Assembly (NCBI GenBank): GCA_012295275.1 | Contig: CM022672.1 | Coordinates: 35,385,732 to 35,449,731, forward strand | Origin: Chrysomallon squamiferum | Taxonomy: Eukaryota; Mollusca; Gastropoda; Neomphalida; Peltospiridae | Length of the DNA stretch: 64,000 nucleotides | Direction: 5' to 3' | Shown: in pieces, positions 1 through 13,684 of the stretch | Numbering within the stretch: position 1 is the stretch's first letter | How the letters are laid out: each line of letters opens with the position of its first letter | Program-made: the position numbers and the translations under genes | Notes under the pieces: generated by a model | Databases searched by the model: none | Told to the model about the DNA's origin: nothing | What the model saw: the letters and a program-made list of their open reading frames with translations, nothing else

Positions 1-955
1 AGACTGATGTGATGTTTACTCAGCTTTCATAACATCGTCCTCCTTGTATACACTTATAAACATTTGAAAATATAGTAACATTTGACAAAGAACACTCTCA
101 ATACATATTACAATTGTTATTATTAATATAACTAGCATTATTATTATTATTATTATTTATAAGTTAAGAAAATACATAAATAAATAAAAGATAGACTGAT
201 ATCGCATTACGAGTGTACAAATTTACTCTAAAGGTAATTTTTTTTATATTTATGTATGTTTTAAAGCTTTGTTCTCCTGTGTAATAATGTCACAAATTAA
301 GTGTTAAAGCATGGCACAGTTTGAATCTTTTCAAAGTTTTTTTTTAATTTAATTTAATAATTTTTTTTATTATTTTTTTTTTATCACCTGCTTCAGGAAA
401 TAACTTTATTACCTTTATATTCACAGGTGAACAGGTATCAGCTTAATTACATTTTTTTTTAAATTATAAAAATATATTTCTCACATTCAAATTTTGAAAA
501 AAAAAAAAAAAGCTCCTTCTTTGTATTTTATTTATGTCTATGAATAATATTAATAAAAAAAAATGATTTTGTTTCTTGTAAAATATTTAAACAGAACTGA
601 AACAAAAGTGTTTAATTTATTACTAAATCACAGATTAATTACAATACCAAAAATTACAACCTCATATAAATTAAAATCTCTCTTCTAAGTAGCTATATTA
701 CTTTCTTTTTTTTTTTTTTTTTTTTTAAAGCAATATTTCTTTCTTCATATTTTTATTTTTTTTTTTTGAAGCAATATAAAAATGAAGTTTTCAAAATGAT
801 TTATGATTATGTTGTCTCTCTCAGCAGTGTGTGTAACCAGACAGAAAACATTTCAATACAAATGCAAATATCAAACTGCGGCTTGAGACCCTGCACGCGT
901 TTTCCCTCCAATGAGGAAAGCTTTCTACAGTCATTAGGTATTGCTGAGGAAACTT
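1..955. other. AT-rich 5' flank without a recognisable gene
   Basis: Long A and T homopolymers and ATT runs (for example near 115-155, 360-385 and 705-725) with frequent stops in all frames. I see no splice-bounded exon and no RNA gene. If ANAPC4 continues leftward this would be part of its intron, but nothing here shows that directly. Confidence 0.6.
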
Positions 956-959
956 GAGG

Positions 960-1403
960 CCTGTTGCCAGCTGGCTCCGCCCACTTGCCGGGCTGAGCTC
1001 GCTGATTGGCTGGTTTGATTGAACTGACAGTGGGTCACATCTCTTTGTAAAGGGAGTTGGTCTCATTCACTGAGTTCAGCCCAGCAGTAACGGTTTTTAG
1101 ATCAGTTTTCTCTAAATGCACAAAGTTGATTCTTCTTCACTGCAACATCGCTGTTCCAACTTGTAGAAAGGCTGACTGTGTAGCTGTAGCTGAGCCAGGA
1201 CACTGCAGTGACAAACTGCACAAAGTTGATATCTCAAGTGGTCTTCTGGCCTAGAAAACTTTGATTACACTGCTGCCATATATCTGCGTGACTGAGAGGA
1301 GTGTCAACTCCAACATCGGCTACAACAGCATCGTGGTGCACCTACCAGACACTTCAACAACAGGACTGCTGCTGCTGAGGATGTCACAGTGAGACAAAAC
1401 GTC
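960..1403 (+). promoter_or_regulatory. Putative promoter and 5'UTR of the Tae4-like gene
   Basis: Composition becomes GC-richer just before exon 1. Visible elements are a CCGCCC GC-box core at 977-982, an inverted CCAAT box (ATTGG) at 1005-1009 and an initiator-like TCATTC at 1063-1068. The word CACAAAGTTGAT occurs twice (about 1129 and 1218). The first ATG that joins to the downstream exons is at 1404. The transcription start is inferred, not shown. Confidence 0.45.
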
Positions 1404-1463
1404 ATGGAATGCACTGTCCTGTTCTTTCTCACACTAGCTGTGCTGTGTGTTGCTGGGGAACAC
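1404..1463 (+). CDS. Tae4-like gene, coding exon 1: signal peptide
   Basis: Twenty codons from ATG to CAC, followed by a consensus donor GTGAGT at 1464. It encodes only a secretory leader ending in VAGEH, with cleavage likely around Ala-Gly. It ends in phase 0, so the leader is a cleanly separable cassette placed in front of the amidase domain. Confidence 0.85.
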
Positions 1464-4400
1464 GTGAGTTAAACTTTTTATCTGTTTGTACGTCTGTCTG
1501 TCTGTCTTATCTCCCAAAACCATCAAAGCAAGAAAAATCCTTTAGTGTGTGGTTAGACTGATATCACTGCACCAGGACCTCAAACTGCCTCAGCCTGCAG
1601 AAGTTACATTTCTTACTTTTATTACTTACTGTCAGTTTTCACAGATAAACTCTCCACATTTAAATTATGTTTAGAAGTTTTCTTTATTTAGTTTCTCTGT
1701 TTAACTAGCCATTATAAATTATAAATATAAATTATGTCAATAACATATTGATATTTATAAATATAAATTATATCAATAAACTATTGATATTTATAAATAT
1801 AAACTATATCAATAAAATATTTATATTATAAATATAAATTCTATCAATAAACATATTGATATTTATAAATATAAATTCTAAAAATACAGTGACAAACTTC
1901 AAAAGAGATATTAATGAAATAGGAGTAAAATATTTTTAACTGTTCTAATGTCCTCTCATTTACTATAAATTACTTTTATTAGTGTCACTGTTTTACATTA
2001 GTTAACTATCCATTATTAAAATTATATCAGTTTCAAACAAAGCAGGTATTATAAAAGCAAGAATTAAATTGTTTTAACAATGACATCATCTCCTTTGTTG
2101 TAATTAACTCAAATTACTCTTAGTAATGTTGCTATTTTTAATGACTGAACTAATCACTATTAATAACAAACTGTGTATCAGCTTACAAACGAAGTGACAA
2201 AGCTAAAAACGTGATTTAATAGAATGGGAATTGAAACATCAAGCACGCAACAACAAGGTTACTGTTAAGTGTTGTGTGATTGTTTTAACTGATGAGTCAC
2301 TCAAGATTAACAGACAGGAACAAGAAAGACATTTGTGAGAGAAGTATGTGAGAGAAGTATGTGTGAGATGTATGTGTGAGATGTATGTGTGAGATGTATG
2401 TGTGAGATGTATGTGAGAGCAGTATGTGTGAGATGTATGTATGAGTGAGAAGTATGTGTGAGATGTATGTGTGAGTGAGAAGTATGTGTAAGATATATGT
2501 GTGAGATGTATGTGTGAGTGAGATGTATGTGTGAGTGAGAAGTATGTGTGAGATGTATATGTGAGAGAAGTATGTGTGAGATGTATGTGTGAGAAGTATG
2601 TGTGAGAGAAGTATGTGAGAGAAGTATGTGAGAGAGAAGTGTGTGAGATGTATGTGTGAGAAGTATGTGAGAGAAGTATGTGAGAGATGTATGTGTGAGA
2701 AGTATGTGTGAGAAGTATGTGTGAGATGTATATGTGAGATGTATGTGTCAGAAGTATGTGTCAGAAGTATGTGAGAAGTATGTGTGAGATGTATGTGTGA
2801 GAAGTATCTGAGAAGTATGTGTGAGAAGTATCTGAGAAGTATGTGTGAGATGTATGTGAGAGAAGTATGTGAGAGAGAAGTATGTGTGAGATGTATGTGT
2901 GAGAAGTATGTGTGAGAGAAGTATGTGAGAGAAGTATGTGAGATGTATGTGTGAGAAGTATGTGAGAGAAGTATGTGAGAGATGTATGTGTGAGAAGAAT
3001 GTGTGAGAAGTATGTGTGAGATGTATCTGTGAGATGTGTCAGAAGTATGTGTGAGAAGTATGTGTGAGATGTATGTGTGAGAAGTATCTGAGAAGTATGT
3101 GTGAGATGTATGTGTGAGAAGTATCTGAGAAGTATGTGTGAGATGTATGTGAGAGAAGTATGTGAGAGAGATGTATGTGTGAGAAGTATGTGAGAGAAAT
3201 ATGTGAGAGATGTATGTGTGAGATGTATGTGTGAGATGTATGTGAGAGAAGTATGTGAGAGAAATATGTGTGAGAAGTATGTGTGAGATGTATGTGTGAG
3301 AGAAGTATGTGAGAGAGAAGTATGTGTGAGAAATATGTGTGAGAAGTATGTGTGAGAAGTGTGTGAGAGAAGTATGTGTGAGAAGTATGTGTGAGATGTA
3401 TGTGTGAGAAGTATGTGAGAGAGAATTATGTGTGAGAAGTATGTGAGAGAGAAGTATGTGTGAGAAGTATGTGAGAGAGAAGTATGTGTGAGAAGTATGT
3501 GAGAGAAGTATGTGAGAGATGTATGTGTGAGATGTATGTGTGAGAGATGTATGTGAGAGAAGTATGTGAGAGAAGTATGTGTGAGAAGTATGTGTGAGAA
3601 GTATGTGAGAGAGAAGTATGTGTGAGAAGTATGTGTGAGATGTATGTGTGAGATGTATGTGTGAGAAGTATGTGAGAGAGAAGTATGTGTGAGAAGTATG
3701 TGTGAGAAGTATGTGTGAGAAGTGTGTGAGAGATAAGTATGTGTGAGATGTATGTGTGTGTGTGTGAGATGTGTTTATGTGTGTGAAGTATGTGTGTGTT
3801 CTTGGTGTGTTTATGTGGTGTGATGTATGTGTGATGTGTGGTGTGTTTGTGTGGTGTATGTGTGTGTTCTTGGATGTTTATGTGTGTGTATGTGTGTGTT
3901 CTTGGTGTGTTTATGTGGTTTAATGTGTGTGTGACTGCTTTGTTACTTATTTGTGCTTATCCTTGTGTGTTTTGTGTCACTGTGTATCCTACAATGTATT
4001 CAGTACTTAGTAACAATTACAACTCATCTGCCAGTAATCCCAAAATCTGTCTGTCTGTCTGTCTGTCTGTGTGTGTGTGTGCAGTAAGAAATAGAATATA
4101 TTCTAATTCACAAAGAAAATCGTTTTAAATGTTTATTAGTGAGTATTTTCTAACCTAAAACATTAATGTCACAGAGTTCACACACTATGTAAAGGTCAAA
4201 ATAAATAATTGTGTCATTTTCATACCCTTCTACCAGCAAGTGTCACATGCAGTGAGCATATGTCATCATCATTACTTTTGAGAAGGCAACTACACCAGAA
4301 AAAACCCACAAAAAGCCCAAACCCAAATCATTCAAAATGTGAGAAGTAAAACAAAAACATCAAACAGTTCTGATTAATATCCCCATTATCAGAGAGTCCA

Positions 4401-7400
4401 AAAAGTCACTACAGACTGACTGTGTCCAGGCACTAAATTGTATACAATTCAATTTATCTGTACGCTCTAGTTATTTTCTCTCTCTCTCGCCTGCCATTCA
4501 GTGTGAGTTGAAACTCAGTGAGGTAAATCTGTTCATATGGGCGCTAGTGAAAATTGCTTGCATTCCTCTTCATTGAAACGTCGAAGCAAGCCTGCGTGTA
4601 CCAGTGACCCCACCTATCATTTATGCAACACAAACGCCCGGCACTTCTCAACAAACGACAGACGTGTGTGTTTGTGCTCGGCTCGTGTGTCGTCTACAGA
4701 CGCATGCAGCTCAATTCACGGAGACTTTCTGAGCGCGTGCTCAGTCCCAGCTCAGAGCCGAGGTCGCAGAACACAAACTGTGTGTCGTTTGTAGTGAACA
4801 TATTTTAATGTGAGCTTGTAGTGAATGTAGTTTAGTGTCGGCTCATGCTAAATATATTTTAATGTGGCCTAAATAGTTTAGTTTAGAATTACAACCAAGC
4901 CAAACTATGTAGATGTAGGACAAAAAACAGTTTGACAGTTAAATGTAGCAGGCTGTATAACGTGTTTCTATACCTAGGCGCTGTATGAAGTGTGTCAAGC
5001 TGAAAACAGACGTAGTAGATAGGTTTAAATGAGCAGCTTTGGTTGCCTGTCTTGAAATGTCTGGTGCTTATGTACTCTGCTCAGTCTGTACAGAAGTGTC
5101 TCCAGCATGAAACCAGTCTATCAGTCTGTCTCTGCTGCTAAACACTGACTTAAAGCTAGGTAAAGACAGTTTATCAGTTTGTCTCTGCTGCTAAACACTG
5201 ACTTAAAGCTAGGTAAAGACAGCTTATTAGTAAATACAGTTTAATGTAGCAAAGGGAATCTTTTTCATCTGTGTAATGTTTCTACTTTGAAATCCACAGT
5301 GACAATGTGATTAAAATAAAGATCTGACATCACAGAATCCTGTTTTTCTGAGATAACAAAAATTAAAAAGGTATTTAAAATTTAAAAAAAAAACAGTTAT
5401 AAACTGTGGGTTTAGCTAAATGACTGAGTTACATTGTTCTCGTGTATTGCTATGTATTGTTATCTCTAGCTAAATGACTGGGTTACATCATTCTGGTGTA
5501 TTGCTATGTATTGTTATCTCTACCTAAATGACTGGGTTACATCTGTTCTCGTGTATTGCTATGTATTGTTATCTCTACCTGATCCACTTTGTGTTTACAC
5601 CAATGTGGCTCTCAGTCTTCCAAACAACAAGTCACAGGATCAGTATTTCTTTTGTGTAACCATTACAGTATTTCCCAATCTAACCATTACTCAAAAACTA
5701 ATACAGAAAGCCTGTGATGATGTATAAGTTATAAGAACAGAATTGAAATAATTAACACTGATATGTCAAACACCTTTTAACAGTTAACATTAAAATTACA
5801 AATATTTATTACAACTTTTAAAATATTAACACAAAACATTCACTGATAACAAATAACGTTACTATCAGAGAGGACAAGATAAACACACACAGTTCTGCAC
5901 TGCACTGTGTGAACTGTTTATTCAGAGAAACTGGGCTACAATACGAGAATCATTTACTCCACAGCCAGGTAAGTTTTTAAAACCCAGTCAACCATGATCT
6001 CTTCATCTTGTTTCACTGAATAAAACTCAATACTTAATTTTATTAACCAGACCAGTGCTCCTCATCAACAACACATTTACAATCTGCGAACATTCGTAAT
6101 GGAAATAAAAGAATATTAAAATGACGTTAGGTTCATTAATGTTTGCTTCGTGGATGATATAGGTATTTTATTAAGCGAATTTATCTAACTGAAATTGACA
6201 GCTGTGATTTCTAAAAGAAGTTTTATTTGTCTGGTGTAAATTATCATAACTGAAGCAACTTTTTTTATGTCACAAGACTGAAACATAAATCAAGTGCTTA
6301 CAAAGTAACCTATTCTTCATATATCATATTCATTTTTATTTTATTTTGTTGTATTATTTATTTATTTAAATTATTTTCATTGAGATAGATATAGATATAT
6401 CTGTACATAAAAACCTGTACATTTGTGAACATACGTGTTATGTAGTTGTGCGTGTGTGTGTGCATGTGTGTGCATGTATGTATGTGTGTGAATACACACA
6501 CCAGTGTCACAAACCTTTGTAACAAATGTTACAACATGCACAATGTTATCACACACTGTTAAACTGTTGTTTACTGCGTGAGAAGTTTGTCTTCAAAGAG
6601 ACACTTGACAGACTGCGCTGACTTCAGACAAAGCAGAGAAGTGAGATAGGAGACTCAGGTAAAAGACGGTCAGGTTTGATATCAAAACACCTGAAACACA
6701 ACACCTGTAATCGGACAGTGTAATAAAGTACACACCTGACTTGAATAACAAATTAATTATTTGCTTTATGCTAAACCTCTTTGTCTTCTCATGTCCTGTT
6801 TCTCTTCTGTTTTTTTCTTTGTATACCAAATGACTTTTAGTTCTTTTTATCTCTCAGTATGTTATTCTTAACCCACGATATTTAGTTTCAAATATTTTCT
6901 TACAAGATAAATAATTATCCGAACAGACACACACACACACACACACACACGTATGTACGCATGTATCATGTATGCATGTTTCAAAATATATTTCAATCAC
7001 TTCAAATCGAATCTTGTGATCATTTTTGATGTGTTTCTGCGTACATATTAGACTGAATTTCTTTATGCATGACTGCACTTCTATGTCAAGAAGAAAAAAC
7101 AAATTTAAATTTCTAAGACCAGATGTGTACAAGTTTAAAGAGAAAATAAAAGGAGGAACAAGTCCATTGTGTGAGAGTAAGTCTGCGTGGGTAAGTTACG
7201 AGAGTGGGTGTAAGTCTGTGTGGTTAAGTTACGAGAGTGGGTGTAAGCCTGTGTGGTTAAGTTACGAGAGTGGGTGGTTCCAGCAACATCACACTGCTGC
7301 AACGTCTACACCCGACTCGGACACTGTTACACCCACAGCAGCATCGTCTAATCCCTCTCGCATTGTTGCCGATGATCGTTGCAGTGGTCATTTTGTTTAA

Positions 7401-9300
7401 TAATGACTCGCAGTCCCAGGCTGAATACAATGTTGCAGACGTGCATGTACAGACAGACAGACTGGCAATCACTGGATTAGCAGCAGACAGCAGGCTTGTG
7501 ACTTTTCTTTTGTTTGGCTTCCACCACAGGGATACTCTGATGATGGAGTCAGTGTGAAGTGAGAGAACAAGATGAACTCGTACTGGACAAACGTGACACT
7601 CACAAAACGTGGATTACCTTGGAGATGATTTTTTTCAAGTCTCTGCGTTTATGGTGAATTCAGTTTTGGTATCAAATTGGCAATGTTTTCACCAAAAAAT
7701 GATTTTAAGTGTGTTTGATAATAAATCAAAGAAAAAAAAAAGAAATAAGAAAAGGAAGAAGACGATATGATTAAGAATGAAAGAAAGATAGTATGAAGAC
7801 TGCTCAGAGCTTTATGTTTTGGGGAGAATCAGAGAAAGTGAGAGTAAGTCAAATATATAAACAGAAAGAAAGAGAAAGAAAGACAGATAGAACAATAGAG
7901 AGAGACAGAGAAACTGAACACAATGCTATAACAAGTACAAACATTTACACAATATATTACTCTAGGATTAAAATAACAAACAAATCTGTTTGTATTATTT
8001 ATCTAAACAAATCAAAATACACTACAAGCAATAATATTTTTATTTTTATTTTATTTTATATTTGTTATTTTTACTGAAATGCTATCAGCATGTTGTTGTT
8101 TTTTTTTTTTTTTTTTTTTTTCATAAACAAGATTTATGTCACTTGTCAGCTTGTCAGCAGTTGTTTTTATTTCATTTCTGTTTATTTTCTTTTTTATTAT
8201 TATTATATTTTTATTTTTATAGTTTTTTAAATATTAAATAAATTAATAAAAAGCAGGCAAATAAGTAAATAAATAAATTAAATATACAAATAACATAATT
8301 AAATAAAAATAAAAGAATTTATTGTTAGTAAAGTGTATATTCAGTAATACAGTATTTCTGATTTATGGAAAAGCACAACTGTGCATTGTAATATACTGAA
8401 TATAAAACTCTTTTTTTAACATCACAAAAATAAACACACTGTGACAAACTACATCAATATCATAAATATAGATGTAAAACCAGCACTGATGTCTGAACTA
8501 GGCTAGAAGTAAACTCTCTTGTGTGTCTGTGTGTGTGTGTTTGAAATCACATTAAATCTGAACTTGTAGCACTTTTCTTCAATTAAAAATAAAACTTGAC
8601 AATCAGGTGCTGTTTGATTTCAGTATTAAATCTTATCTGATTGAAAGATGAATTTCTATTTTCTGATACTGAAATATCTGAGTGAACTGTGAATAAACAG
8701 GTGTTAAAAAGATAACTGTATGCAAATATTTATTTCATGGGATACTTGTGTTTGTGTAAGTTTCTGCAAGTTTCTCTATGAAACGAAATACAAAGTAGGT
8801 ATACAAAGTATACATACAAAGTATACATTTCTATTCTTACTTGATCTAACTGAATAAACACATACATTTAAAGAGATCCTCTTTGAAGTAAAAATTTAAA
8901 TTTAAATAAATTAATATTCATATCGTGTAAAAAGTGCATCCTTTGTCTGTGCAGATTTCCTGATAGCAGTAAAAATGTGATGTTGTTGTGGTAGATGTAA
9001 GTTGATGAATATTCATGAGGCAGTGTGATGGTTTTACAGCTGAGTGGGGGAAAATCCCCCCTCCACTGACCACACACCTGCAATTAAAGTTCAGGTGTAA
9101 AGTTATAAAGTGAAAGTAATGTGTTGTTTTAACTGTGAAATACTTTCAAATTCTCTCATGTATCAGAATTATTTCTTTATCATAAAACATATGGAAAAAA
9201 AACACATTTTGATTAAAGTGAGTAATAAATTATAAATTCAGAAACCATTTAAAACACACATGAACATACTTAGTCAGTATCATACACACACATGCATGCA

Positions 9301-9347
<47 letters not shown>

Positions 9348-10340
9348 TCACTCACACAAATACACACATCAAATCTAAAACAATATTTTAAAAGTCACAA
9401 ATTTCTTTCTCTCGACTCAAGAAGTGATTTTTAAAAGATTATGTGCTCTGCTGGTAACAACAGAACCTGACCCTAAGAGAAAAGTCACACCCTGCACCCC
9501 CACCACCCACTGATACATGTTTAGTATCGGCATGGTTACAGTATAATCAGTTTGACCTTCTGACCTCGTCTCAACTGAAACAACAACGTTGCCATGATAT
9601 GTCTAGGCTTGTGTCTTCATCAACATTCTAACTACAAACACACTTAACAGGATCCACTTTTTTATATTTTACTTGTCAGTACCTAGAAATAGCTTTGTCT
9701 TTTTATTTTGTGTGTGTGAGTGTTGTGAGTGTGTGTGTGCGTGTTGTTCTTGTTGTTTATTTGTAGTTGAGGTTATTTTCATAGCTATTGAAAGTTGTGT
9801 ACAAAAGAATTAATTTTAGATAATCATATATTTTAAAATAAAATAAAATAAATGGCTCAGTTTTTGATAAATAACAGGTTCATTGCTTTGAAGATAAATC
9901 AAAGACAAATGTTCAAGGTTCACACAGAGAAGAACTTGTTTTATAAAACATATTACTGGAGTGTGTTTTTTTTTGTTAACTGTGGGCTGAACAGATTCTC
10001 AGTTATAAATGACGTGCAATAGTAAAGTGTGAATAGAAGCTGCATGTTACTTAAAACTCTTCACAAAGCTCAACAAGACTCAACCCATCTCACATTTCCA
10101 GCATGAAAACACTTCTGTTATTGCAGCGTCTTCTGCCAAATTCAGGGAGGAGTTTTCTGCATCAGCTGATGACAGGACTGCATTGTCCATGTTAATGATG
10201 CTGCTATGAAAAGTGTAATGTAATATAAGTTTTATTATTAGTTCCTGGCCAATCTAAACATGATGATCTTTCATGTAAAATATTAAAACATTTTGTGTGG
10301 GTGGTAAACAAACAAAACACACACACATACGGATGGACAG

Positions 10341-10386
<46 letters not shown>

Positions 10387-13039
10387 AAACACAAACAGAC
10401 ACACAGAAATTTTAGAACTGGATAAAACATTTAGCTGATATAAAATTTAAGAAATCTGTCGGCACATTTTGACAGCATGTTACACAGCAAAGTTTCAACT
10501 GTGTAATGTTTGTTGTTTGTTGTTTGTTGTTTGTTGTTTGTTGTTTGTTTGTTGTTTGTTGTTTGTTTAAAAGCCTCCAACCATTCACAGATAAGAACTG
10601 AGCAAATCCAACAACAGATGTAAACCTAGATGTCTACTGTGTTATGAAACAAGGATATGCACTCACAACAAAAGATTTAAACTGTAGTTACATGTCTGTC
10701 CTCAAACACATACACCCACACACACACACATACAGTGTGTCTGTCATTCTTTTCTTTGTATTCAACCGGCAGTTTAACCATTTAACATTCTTAACCTGCT
10801 GTGTAACATTTTTTTAACGTATAAGTTTTTATATATATAAGTTTTCATTTCCAGCTCTGATAACAACAGGATGCAAATGTACATAACTACGTATTTCATG
10901 TCAATATTCTTTTTTTCTTTCCCTTTCTTACATACATTATTTTTCCCATTAATCTTTGTTTCTGTGTGACTTTCTACCGCAGTGAGCTATATTTCAGTAT
11001 GAAACATGTTAAATATGTTTTTATATCAAACGTTTCCTGCTCATTCTTCACAACCTGGACAGACACAGTTTGTGATGCTTCACCGAATCTTCACAAAAAA
11101 AACTCTGCTGTTTTCACAGGCGAGATTTATGAAGGGATTAACTATTGTAAGTTTTGTAATCCATCGTCACGCTCCGATTAGCAAGTTAGTGTAACAGTTT
11201 CTCTGAGAGGAAACCAACCAGGAAATTCTCCTTGTGGAAAACAGAAGTCTTCTTCTGTATATTTCGTGTAACAAGTAATATAATTATTACTGTATACTGT
11301 ATACTTTATTGCTATTATCATTAGTAATATATAGTTAACATAACAAGTAACATTCTTATTACTGTGTACTTTATACATTTATAATTATTAGTATTACTGT
11401 ATAACAAGTAATATTATTATTACTGTATACTGTAATCCTTATCAGTTAAATACAAAAATATATAAAAATGTATTTCTATAACCTATACAGTTAGTGTAAC
11501 AAGTAATACTGAATACATTATTAATAACAATTTAATTAAAAATATAAATAATTCTAAATATTGTTACTGTTAATTAAAATTATCAGTTTAATTAAAATAT
11601 AAATATATGTGTATGTATGTAGAAAAGGAAAGAACTCACTTATAAAATGGTTTTAAATCAATATGATTCATTTTAGATATTAGTGAAAACAAATTTCATG
11701 TGTGAAACTATTGTTATTCAAAGACGTTAGATATTAGCTCAACAATCACTAAATAACAAATAACGATCACTAACTGTTAATAACAAACTCTAATACCACA
11801 TACTGCTGATAAATTCAAACAACAATCACTATTTATAACTAATTCAAATATCAATCAGTATTTATAACTAATTCAAATAACAATCACTATTTATAACTAA
11901 TTCAAATATCAATCACTATTTATAACTAATTCAAATATCAATCACTAACTGTAGATAACAAAAACTCAACAGTCTCTAACTGCTGGTGATAAACCTAAAT
12001 AACAGTAAGTAAAACAGTTGAAAAGAAACACAAATAGGTGACAGGCTACTAAAACAAACCTGAGTGTTTTTATTTCAGGAAAACTAAAATCACATCAGAA
12101 ACAATTAATCTGCTGATCAAAAAGTCACTGTGTTAAATCCCTTTTATCCACACACAAAATGTCTCATTGCTGTTCTTATCTGTGTTTTGTGGTCCTTTAA
12201 GATTTGCTGGTCAGTCAGTGGTCATCCTAATTACTGGTCAGTGTGGGTGGTCAGTTGTCTCTTGCAACAATGTTTAGAATTTAACTTTTTCTCAGATTAA
12301 TGAGATTTTTATGAAGTTGATGACATTTTTTTTGTTATTTTTTATTTCATAGACTGCTCTTTAGAAGACATATTACTGAAGTTAGCTTCACATTTATTTT
12401 AAACAAATAACCAAATACAGGTCATCATGTAGATGAATTGCAGAAAAATTTTTTAAAAAAAGATTCAGACTCCGATTTAATAACAGTTTTTCAAACCTTC
12501 ATTAAATCTACCAAATACATTTTATTATTATTAAGAATTTTTAAAAAAAATTATATTTTTAATTTCTTCTATTAATAAGAATTCTTAATTTATCACGATA
12601 AATTTTAGATAATTATTATTATAACAAACCTTTTCCTAGGATCGTGTTTTAAATTTATTTAAATGTTTAAAATCATTGTATCATTGTTGTATCGTGTCAA
12701 ATTTAATCTTGTTTTAAAGAGTTGAATGTAGCTATGTATCATTGTTGTATCATGTCTAATTTAATCTTGTGACTGTTTTAAAGAGTTGAATGTAGCTATT
12801 TATGGCGCTGTGCAGTAAAGTTCAGGTATTCAGTGATTTGAGACGTTTGTTACATTAAAAATAAGTCACTTTGAACTGATAAATAGCTGAAATGAAACCT
12901 TAGTTAAACAAATGTTAGACTGTAGTTCAATAAATTGATATAAATGTTGTACATTATATATATATTTTTTAATAATACATACACACATACATACATGCAT
13001 ATATAATATGTTTGTTTGTGTATGTGTCTCTGTCCATCT

Positions 13040-13081
<42 letters not shown>

Positions 13082-13647
13082 CACAAGTACAACAGTACTA
13101 CTAACACACAAGAGTTTGAAAATAGCTGAAAACTAAAAAAGACAAGAGAAGAAAAGCGCGTGTACTGAAACAAAACAAGTATGTGCAGATTTGCTCAGGT
13201 ATTGATTCTGGGATCATCTACCTGCAGTCACACCTGAATGCAAACAGAGCCACAGACAATACCCCATTGTTTGTGCTGTTGTTGACAAAGAAATATTGAA
13301 ACTAATCATTAATCTGGTTACGTGAAGTAAAAAAAATGTCTGCTATACAATAACATGACGTGACCCATTTCAGCGACAGCTGCAGTTTTTACATTGTCAT
13401 GTTTTAGTTTTAAATATTTAGTGTACATTTCTGTTTTAGTTTTTAATATAAATACTTTATTCTTTATCTGAATGTATAAATGTCTTCTGTAATGAGCTAT
13501 AATAGTGATTTGAATGCCAAGTTTATGTATGTATGATAAATAAAAATAAATAATTTAAAATTTAGAAATTAAATAAATAAGTGTTTTATTGTGAGTATAT
13601 ATATATAAAATGGAAAATTTTGTAGAAAGTAAATAAATAAGTGCTTT

Positions 13648-13684
<37 letters not shown>

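Noticed and set aside
7026-7400. 124-codon frame with repeated VSYESGCK motif
   Set aside because: The motif is only the 35-bp DNA repeat; the rest is low complexity and no acceptor or donor pair joins it to the Tae4-like exons.
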